From assembly GCA_902766325.1 (NCBI GenBank), contig CACXDF010000015.1:1-12360 (forward strand): a DNA stretch of 12,360 bases, given 5' to 3'. The notes under the pieces are model-generated. The model was given only the letters and a program-made list of their open reading frames with translations. It made no database searches and had not been told where the DNA came from. Source of the DNA: an uncultured Eubacteriales bacterium. Lineage in GTDB: Bacteria > Bacillota > Clostridia > Christensenellales > DTU072. Shown here one piece after another: positions 10,001 through 12,360 of the stretch; positions within the stretch are counted from its first letter, which is position 1, and the number at the start of each line of letters is the position of its first letter. The position numbers and the translations under genes are program-made.

Positions 10001-11500
10001 AATATAACGGGCGGTATCGAAAATAAGGGTAACGGTTATAATCAACTGACGGATATCGCGGATGACGTTTTCAAGGGTATGACCTTCTACGAAAACGCCA
10101 ACCATTCTATGCTTATTCTCGGCAGAGTTCTTGTTAAAGCGACCTTTACGAGCACTTCTTCCAACGAGTCCATCGACGTACCGAACACCGTAGAGACCAT
10201 TATGAAGGACGCCTTCAATAACAGCCGCGCGACGAGCGTGACCTTGCCGTCCGGTTTGAAACGGATCGGCGTCAACGCCTTCTACAGCGCGACCAATCTC
10301 GTTTCGATCGCCATTCCCGATACGGTGACCTATATCGGAAAGAGCGCCTTTGCCAACTGCACGAAGCTTTCTACCGTCGTCTTTAATTCAAAGACTTCCG
10401 CCTTGAAGTATTTGGGCGACAGCGCCTTTGTCAATTGTACGATGCTCTCCAGACTCGAATTGCCCGCCAATTTGCAAGAGATCGGCGACAAGGCTTTCTA
10501 CGGATGTACCAGACTCGCCACCGTAACCTTCGACGGATACGAGTATTATGAAAATCAGACCGGCGGCATGGACGCCAGAAAAGTCAGCGACAGTCAATTG
10601 GTCTCCATCGGTATTTCCGCTTTCAGCGAATGTACCAATCTGTCGAGGATCGCTATCCCGAACGGATTGACCGAGATCAAGGCGAATACGTTCAGAAACT
10701 GCACTTCGCTTTTGACCGTTGAATTCGGCGCAAACAGCAGATTGCAGGTGATCGGTTCGCAAGCTTTCTTCGGTTGTACCAAATTGGGCAGCGCGTTGAA
10801 AATAACGCTTAAAGAGAAGGAAAGCGCGGCCGACGTGGACGAATACGTGACCGATCTTATCACGCTCGATCTGCCTAACTCTCTGATGAAAGTAGAAAGC
10901 AACGCCTTCCAGGGTTGTACCGGTCTGTGGGGCGTCCAATTCAACTACAATATAGACGAACTGGGCGAGAATATCTTCTACGGATGTAAGAACCTCGTTA
11001 AGATCAACTTCTATCGCGCTACGCCGCCTACCGTTCAGAGCAACACCTTTGAGATCGGTGACGACGCCAACTATCGTTTGCGTATCTACGTCGTTCCGAG
11101 CGAATCTGCCGGTACCGACAGCACGGTGACTTACGGCGCCACGATGGAAAACTACATCAACAAGTGGGAGAATGCGTACATCAAGAATGAGAGCGTCATG
11201 TACTTCATCTATGAGAGAGGCACGATGCCCACGCTCACTTTGAACGAACAAACCTACCAAACCGATTATTATATCGGCATTCTCGCCGGTACCGCCGTCG
11301 CGGAGAACTGGACCTATACGGACGTAAGACAAGAAAGCGAATGGCATTACGGACAAAGCAGTAACTATTCGCCCGCCGCCGATACGAGCCGTAGAGACAA
11401 GAAAGCCGTCGATTACGGTCAGCAGAGATACAATGACGGAGAAAACTCTTACGTTATCCTGATTGTCGACTACGACGAAATGACCGTCGCATCGAGATAA
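977..11500 (+). CDS. Giant BspA-like leucine-rich repeat surface lipoprotein with InlB-like repeats
   Basis: A 3507-residue exported lipoprotein, read without interruption. Residues 1-28 are a signal peptide with lipobox LVAC, so Cys29 is the predicted lipidated N-terminus. Residues ~35-113 resemble a bacterial Ig-like domain (strand pattern ending in EITINYKGKTTTVSFYL). InlB/Listeria-Bacteroides-like repeats lie at ~119-184, 189-250, 321-402, 1568-1650 and 2645-2712, with marks such as FAGW, FVGWSTE and FYAKY. Two Tyr-rich repeats occupy 584-680. BspA/TpLRR-type (LRR_5) repeats fill ~720-1065, 1170-1550, 1825-1980, 2114-2558 and 2718-3371, about fifty copies by eye, with the consensus 'L..I.lP..v..IG..AF.gC..L'. 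The last ~137 residues are hydrophilic with no LPxTG or membrane segment, so anchoring is by the N-terminal lipid. Family members bind host or microbial surfaces; adhesion here is inference. The ligand is unknown. It has its own promoter and a hairpin terminator. It is far larger than typical BspA-like proteins. Confidence 0.94.
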   Translation: MRKESKTFAMRALLVLTAVCLVLCMLVACNKIGNVESIEVDEESNAGYYMLEGFNISTLRLRVNYEDGTPNYINVEKSMLTTAAQNELKTGGQKEITINYKGKTTTVSFYLAAEGEQVVEVTFKDVNNNKITSVKTLVGGSVVDKKPEAPEVEGQFFSNWVDADDKVVDLSNVQTSITVWASYTSTAQKYTVRFIDYKGNTVKTDSVTAGSSVYAPTYNKPAEIASYTWNTNFPITVTGDVTVNMSATYQYYSVDYAYAYESSRNDIVRLDLHEDVKYGATAQNMNRAKSLLPGTIAESPVDSTTIYKNTTFLFILASERVSITVYNNEDMSQIRTDATRYLVNGNYTFPTGTPNPVEGMNFAGWRLYGGNKYSTKVYKGGDTWKIDSRSYGSDIKVVPYYTTAFATVTFSFIFTDIADGTGAYKYDKVVGGVYQTQKSVIDYAAVKSILQSIKNTNGGSEVGNGSEAGNKAVLAVNECEIASVTYNNNPFTVDSAVTVSASELTFRINLTSADVGTKFLTYDKVLVLYEAPAVVLPAGDSVAEWEYDGSAISYFPVVLAEDSFSYAKLKYKTKLGGASYVTAPGFKALTIEEGAEIPENAYFVSDGGSGFTYTTDTTAQSGTTYYGYYVPAGYALATVTAGEAVAEDTYYVYSGSAFSLTADATFVDGTKYFVRNYLENTDEYDSGYFFGYEVSSVDPSSVYYEEGINIYIPTKKTIKENGEDVTRPVVSVADEVFLKSAVNTVLGGEEPTYLIAGLSEKLFKVGDRAFVGCQFYDITDLDSVTYVGEEAFKGALLVGDVNFANLREAGSESFASLNIFNRRATASFAFDKLSVVSEKMFQGVYGALTVTLNDAYCSEVGDRAFYSAAGLTSVVGLDNVVSVGAYAFAETALTSLELPGVKTVGESAFAAMTELTELIVGSDGKLTMNELDLEIIDGSYNIVLLSIGKQETENAPQNAPGNGSGYDQGVKRLIGNLSGEYKIETIKLPASLEFIGSTVFDAFPMLQKVIVPSAAENYYTDDGVLYSVSEGTKYALAYYPVNKTGDYAVTVPADATELTIVPEAIGTAEISLLDLTEVADTATIAVSSGALSGSVYGIKTVSTDGATVTALCAISDVYIQGVSAQDFAQAVLDNGWDDSKVMPDTDYTYYYDADNKLFFVYDVSKATAALFKGYRYAESVTVPATITVGESTYTVNEIKPGAFYGYEDLTSLTVNAILAVFPEGVFGDAYASCNNLEEMTFAGWATGSTEGASAITQNSFKYTAWYSKHTIIYAGGHAFGYNADAEDQILTAEELTSVGFTTSVPLGFFRNAVITSVTFPTTLTTIENGAFYGCSLLTSVNFGSVAGIGEEAFFGCVLLKEVDAPYLTNLGRSAFEGCVSLTAFKAPRLERMAVSAFKDCDDLATVDLSGLKSFAADASGNSNAFENCSSLATIDLPAFTSDTLPGHVFVGTALKTFDFTAHTSIKNIGEQAFAQCGALSYILLSAYVVNVEEDAFVDCPVLNVEIAYASGGLYIAKTLNGGYYEGTLGGASAKVAQNAFGTARFFVDGQVDKTTTFLQDYANVQTTFPVLSFAFFAGNNIDYSFRNGNIGMSDIRDRIYIESGDITPPDLTSNGLTFVGWSTEQYSYTELTLPAVVTESTTFYAKYISTSQGTLSSTDVEYVYMVIEKPEVLLETGINNSDRKSAENALYTNVLYPLDTGVARDHYYSGEYINVATINVSRARFESIMTAAGFSDPELFMRVNGISDEWAEASSFSYRIKRADGTESAEIAIGSFPFVLHGVRNGDSVRLYATVTSYQYMYTGVGSNCIALKEISTKKELGNVGDFGYAIVNYESPDNSIVLPDVYSDGSNGEAGIIALYAGAFGNDQLMLAKLELPQTIKVIKKGYYSNSTFVSDRTFNNNFTEIVLPEGLVYIEDGLFAGLKNLTKIGFGENSSLIYVSKNSFLGTEWYKNAVLDAENDKNNGFVMAGRTIIEYVGKTNSLFIADFTDLLYTDSDAKPAYKPGLNLGWTLDRNGAVVVNQTMKIVENYNDGTNSDVIEYAGTNATVNDSDDTYNIVMKSAGHADITLTLYAHAVGDKKAGDVKSISFATLSGTLASVRFVTKSGESVSLPPNAIKIADGVLKNNSDMIKATVNVALKYIGKEAFCGSALTTVIYNGNQESSELSVIGENAFNDTPWYAATENVILGTVYLKYNNTGTGQKYSGNTKKFAVVIPAYVTRIAAGAFENATGLGGVTFNGNKVTVIEKNAFAGSGIESIVLPSSITTLKRGVFRNCTALVDADLSATKLTSLPEDAFFGCTALENLSLSATVRSFGKNAFAKDTRLATLTASGIESVDVNAGVEWDGTNAAGNLDGSALKDTAWYSPKQENEDVFIMLGRVLVKYVIGKDNVNSGEDVSVVIPAGTETILKKAFYKNAYVTEVTIPASVKTIGQSAFEGCSALRTVTFTEGSDLSVIEAAAFKDCSSLRTIVLPNKLTRIESQAFEATKITTVVVDNDGKETDDGFTVPDTVTYIGENAFYGVTTLTYLNLGNSLTFIGKGAFNTNYTSIGGATENGILYKVIWNAAAIEVNDSFEKLSASISAVATDTGRPTDIFSSRTGIVIRFYFPSGLMDYIIGSDLWNTNENNNLPYICKELGDPESYPKVTLDMGGNSTDIYTESIKEGDLETPVKENNTFVEWVIGDSVELGTPITYPYEVRQNSIVLYARFIENDPDVATGYTVSGNKIVSVDPSVETLYVPATVGGVAIKSIDLTAPNNTVKKIVFTKAANFNGLTTNIFAKYTALEKVEMPNDAYAADFSVQSVNGTPYQVVYAASAANPSEKNKLIAFIGRAEGEEFEIPGGVNEICEGAFLNSGLASIVIPSTVSKIGQDAFHSELVSLKVSRSISLDDVNYTAFSDRTEGSFWKKDSLSSIKDNYVIVRGMRNKYQESGADGAVLGYFYSLGNILLGYTDVSATKLTIPDNLGAFTLTVLASDAFNMDHAPSVTFSTVGLPASIKKINASAFSNCNITGGIENKGNGYNQLTDIADDVFKGMTFYENANHSMLILGRVLVKATFTSTSSNESIDVPNTVETIMKDAFNNSRATSVTLPSGLKRIGVNAFYSATNLVSIAIPDTVTYIGKSAFANCTKLSTVVFNSKTSALKYLGDSAFVNCTMLSRLELPANLQEIGDKAFYGCTRLATVTFDGYEYYENQTGGMDARKVSDSQLVSIGISAFSECTNLSRIAIPNGLTEIKANTFRNCTSLLTVEFGANSRLQVIGSQAFFGCTKLGSALKITLKEKESAADVDEYVTDLITLDLPNSLMKVESNAFQGCTGLWGVQFNYNIDELGENIFYGCKNLVKINFYRATPPTVQSNTFEIGDDANYRLRIYVVPSESAGTDSTVTYGATMENYINKWENAYIKNESVMYFIYERGTMPTLTLNEQTYQTDYYIGILAGTAVAENWTYTDVRQESEWHYGQSSNYSPAADTSRRDKKAVDYGQQRYNDGENSYVILIVDYDEMTVASR
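1331..2182 (+). repeat. Three InlB-like repeats near the N-terminus
   Basis: Three divergent copies of the InlB/Listeria-Bacteroides-type beta repeat encode residues ~119-184, 189-250 and 321-402. Each begins with a strand such as VEVTFKD, YTVRFIDYKG or VSITVYNNED and runs through a Gly/Val turn to a Trp near the centre (FSNWVDADD, YTWNTNF, FAGWRLYGG). Each closes with a strand such as ITVWASY or KVVPYY. The third copy is separated from the second by about 70 residues that I do not recognise. Such repeats act as rigid spacers and possible binding modules in surface proteins. The second copy is the weakest match. Confidence 0.7.
2726..3016 (+). repeat. Tandem pair of Tyr-rich ~48-residue repeats
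   Basis: Residues 584-631 and 632-680 align with each other end to end. The shared pattern is (P/A)G(F/Y), then AL.T, then (G)AE/EAV..(N/D).Y(F/Y)V, then GS.F..T.D.T, then GT.Y(F/Y). Copy one contains ENAYFVSDGG and SGTTYYGYYV; copy two contains EDTYYVYSG and DGTKYFVRNY. The DNA copies have diverged, so the duplication is old. The motif resembles short 'GTTYY' repeats I associate with clostridial surface and phage-tail proteins, but I cannot name a family. They sit between the InlB-like part and the first LRR block. Confidence 0.65.
3137..4166 (+). repeat. LRR block A (BspA/LRR_5 type)
   Basis: Residues ~720-1065 hold about eight recognisable repeats, for example VGDRAFVGC, YVGEEAFKGA, VGDRAFYSA, VSVGAYAFAET and TVGESAFAAM. 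A longer segment follows with SLEFIGSTVFDAFPMLQKVIVP, DGVLYS and YYPVN. That DGVLYS...YYP pattern is a well-known interruption in BspA-like proteins. A non-repeat insert around residues 930-965, rich in Asn, Gly and Gln, breaks the block. Confidence 0.8.
4487..5620 (+). repeat. LRR block B (BspA/LRR_5 type)
   Basis: Residues ~1170-1550. Recognisable repeats include IKPGAFYGYEDL, IENGAFYGCSLL, IGEEAFFGCVLL, LGRSAFEGCVSL, MAVSAFKDCDDL, NIGEQAFAQCGAL and VEEDAFVDCPVL. Several carry the Cys at the 'AF.gC' position, a conserved feature of this repeat type. The block includes a divergent copy of the FxxTxWY linker (FKYTAWYSKH, about 4751-4780). It ends in a Gly/Tyr-rich stretch before the fourth InlB-like repeat. 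Confidence 0.85.
5678..5927 (+). repeat. Fourth InlB-like repeat
   Basis: Residues ~1568-1650 show the InlB-like pattern with the Trp motif FVGWSTEQYS and the closing strand TTFYAKY. It separates LRR block B from an unrecognised domain (~1655-1822) that contains no LRR or InlB signatures but keeps a beta-strand-like alternation of hydrophobic residues. Confidence 0.75.
6449..6916 (+). repeat. LRR block C (short) with WY linker
   Basis: Residues ~1825-1980 include YAGAFGNDQLMLAKLELP, IVLPEGLVYIEDGLFAGL and SKNSFLGTEWYKN. The block ends with a linker unit reading VMAGRTIIEYVG. About 130 residues with no clear repeat follow before block D. Confidence 0.75.
7316..8650 (+). repeat. LRR block D (BspA/LRR_5 type)
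   Basis: Residues ~2114-2558. Repeats include IGKEAFCGSAL, IGENAFNDTPWY, IAAGAFENATGL, IEKNAFAGSGI, LKRGVFRNCTAL, LPEDAFFGCTAL, ILKKAFYKNAY, IGQSAFEGCSAL, IEAAAFKDCSSL, IGENAFYGVTTL and IGKGAFNTNY. It contains two full FxxTxWY linker units (near 7492-7565 and 8047-8148). Confidence 0.87.
8909..9112 (+). repeat. Fifth InlB-like repeat
   Basis: Residues ~2645-2712 contain KVTLDMGGN, a central FVEW and a closing IVLYARFIEN strand. It sits between LRR blocks D and E, matching the placement of the fourth copy between blocks B and C. Confidence 0.7.
9128..11090 (+). repeat. LRR block E (longest, C-terminal)
   Basis: Residues ~2718-3371 hold the most regular repeats of the protein: ICEGAFLNSGL, IGQDAFHSEL, IMKDAFNNSRA, IGVNAFYSATNL, IGKSAFANCTKL, LGDSAFVNCTML, IGDKAFYGCTRL, IGISAFSECTNL, IKANTFRNCTSL, IGSQAFFGCTKL, VESNAFQGCTGL and LGENIFYGCKNL. 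The final cap-like strand is NTFEIGDDANYRLRIYVVPS. One WY-type linker (FYENANH...GRVLVK) lies at about 10070-10148. Confidence 0.87.
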
Positions 11501-11526
11501 AGTAAGGTCCGCCGATCAAAACAGAA

Positions 11527-11560
11527 AAATAGTGCGGAAAGTTATTTTTCCGCACTATTT
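11527..11560 (+). terminator. Probable factor-independent terminator (perfect 14-bp inverted repeat)
   Basis: The left arm 11527-11540 (AAATAGTGCGGAAA) pairs perfectly with 11547-11560 (TTTCCGCACTATTT) around a six-base loop. The stem lies 26 bases after the stop codon of the lipoprotein gene. The right arm ends in TTT only, so the U-tract is short. With A-runs at 11525-11529 it could work in either direction. The next Shine-Dalgarno begins at 11564, four bases after the stem. Confidence 0.75.
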
Positions 11561-11575
11561 CATAAGGAGAAAAAA

Positions 11576-12360
11576 ATGACAACGATCGATCCGTTTGATT
11601 ATAAAGAACCCGCTTGCGTATTGTGCGGCGGAGAAGAGTTTTATTATCCGGAAAGGAAAAAGCCCTCCGGCACCGTACCGATCCGCTCCGTTATCGAAAA
11701 AATTGACTCTTTGTATGCGAAAAACGACCTTACACAGGCAGAAAAAGTATTATCCTATTGGCTTTCCGAAGCCAAAACGCTCAAAGATAAGAGAGGAGAA
11801 TTGGAAATAAGGAGCGAGCAGATCGGACTATACCGAAAGCTCAACGACGCAGAGAAAGGATTGGAAAGCGTGGAAGAGGGAATGCGGCTTCTTTCCGAAT
11901 TGGAACTGAAGGGCACTGTATCCGGCGCGACGATCGCGTTGAACGCAGCTACCACTTATAAGGCGTTCGGCTATCCCGATAAGGCCTTACCCATTTATAA
12001 ACAGGTAGAAGAAGTCTACGAAACGAAGATCGCGCCGAACGATCCGCTGTTCGCCGGTTTTTATAATAACGAAGCGTTGGCTCTCGCCGACGTCGGACGA
12101 GACGCAGAGGCCGAAATTGCCTTTAAAAAGGCCATTTCCATTTTGGACGGTCAACCGAACAAAGAAAACGATATTGCCGTTTCTTACGTTAATTTGGCCC
12201 ATCTGTTGGAGGGAAAAGCCGGAAGAGAGGACGAAGTATACGCCGCTATCGAAAAAGCGATCGCCTATCTTGATACGCCTACGCTCCCGCACGACGGGTA
12301 TCACGCCTTTGTCATCGAAAAATGTCTGCCGTCTATCGAATACTTCGGGTACTTCGTCGA
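11576..12360 (+). CDS. TPR-repeat protein (3'-truncated by window edge)
   Basis: The frame is open to the right edge, giving 261 complete codons. The start ATG at 11576 follows AAGGAG (11564-11569) by six bases. The protein begins MTTIDPFDYKEPACVLCGGEEF, with a CxxC at residues 14-17 but no matching second Cys pair. It then continues as helical repeats: IEKIDSLYAKNDLTQAEKVL, RSEQIGLYRKLNDAEKGLES, LNAATTYKAFGYPDKALPIY, NNEALALADVGRDAEAEIAF and VSYVNLAHLLEGKAGREDEV. These have the tetratricopeptide hydrophobic and Ala spacing. No signal peptide or membrane segment is seen, so it is probably cytoplasmic and acts as a protein-binding scaffold. From memory it resembles a clostridial TPR family often found next to DUF4037 (nucleotidyltransferase-like) genes; that is an unverified recollection. 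If right, only a few residues are missing beyond the edge. Confidence 0.85.
   Translation, partial: MTTIDPFDYKEPACVLCGGEEFYYPERKKPSGTVPIRSVIEKIDSLYAKNDLTQAEKVLSYWLSEAKTLKDKRGELEIRSEQIGLYRKLNDAEKGLESVEEGMRLLSELELKGTVSGATIALNAATTYKAFGYPDKALPIYKQVEEVYETKIAPNDPLFAGFYNNEALALADVGRDAEAEIAFKKAISILDGQPNKENDIAVSYVNLAHLLEGKAGREDEVYAAIEKAIAYLDTPTLPHDGYHAFVIEKCLPSIEYFGYFV

Noticed and set aside
3137..11090. Repetitive DNA suggesting a CRISPR array or recent tandem duplication
   Set aside because: The repetition is at protein level (LRR repeats). DNA copies are diverged, vary in spacing and lie in an open reading frame, with no identical direct repeats longer than about 14-15 bases seen by eye.
11595..11810. 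Open frame of 71 codons starting at 11595
   Set aside because: It is out of frame inside the TPR gene, which has a proper ribosome site at 11564-11569, clear TPR repeats and an open frame to the window edge.

Overview
The window looks like a chromosomal piece from a Gram-positive (monoderm-type) Firmicutes/Clostridia-like bacterium, probably an uncultured gut lineage. This rests on strong AGGAG-type ribosome binding sites, a sigma-A-like promoter, a lipobox signal peptide, and a secreted protein built from BspA-type leucine-rich repeats plus InlB-like repeats. The taxonomic call is inference; no marker gene is present. All four genes lie on the + strand. No RNA genes, CRISPR arrays, insertion sequences or phage genes are visible.

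Layout. (1) Positions 1-307 hold the C-terminal end of a sensor histidine kinase (ATP-binding domain), cut by the left edge. (2) Eighteen bases later, 326-832 encodes a small CYTH-domain protein with the ExExK signature, probably in the same transcript. (3) Positions 833-976 carry a well-formed promoter (TTGATT, 17 bp, TATATT with an upstream TG), a long imperfect leader hairpin and a strong Shine-Dalgarno. (4) Positions 977-11500 are a single uninterrupted gene for a 3507-residue lipoprotein that fills 85% of the window. Its order is: signal peptide with lipobox (Cys29), an Ig-like segment, three InlB-like repeats, a tandem pair of Tyr-rich repeats, two LRR blocks, an InlB-like repeat, an unrecognised domain, two LRR blocks, another InlB-like repeat, a long LRR block, and a hydrophilic tail with no wall-sorting signal. 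(5) Positions 11527-11560 form a perfect 14-bp inverted repeat, a probable terminator, ending four bases before the Shine-Dalgarno of the next gene. (6) From 11576 to the right edge is a TPR-repeat protein that is almost complete.

How they work together: the kinase and CYTH genes look like the tail of one operon. The giant lipoprotein has its own promoter and probably its own terminator, so it is most likely a monocistronic surface adhesion or binding protein tethered to the outer face of the membrane by its N-terminus. The TPR gene is a separate cytoplasmic protein. I see no multi-gene system here. The unusual items are the size and mosaic architecture of the lipoprotein, its recurring WY/GRVLVKY linker unit, its codon use compared with its neighbours, and the two hairpins that flank it.
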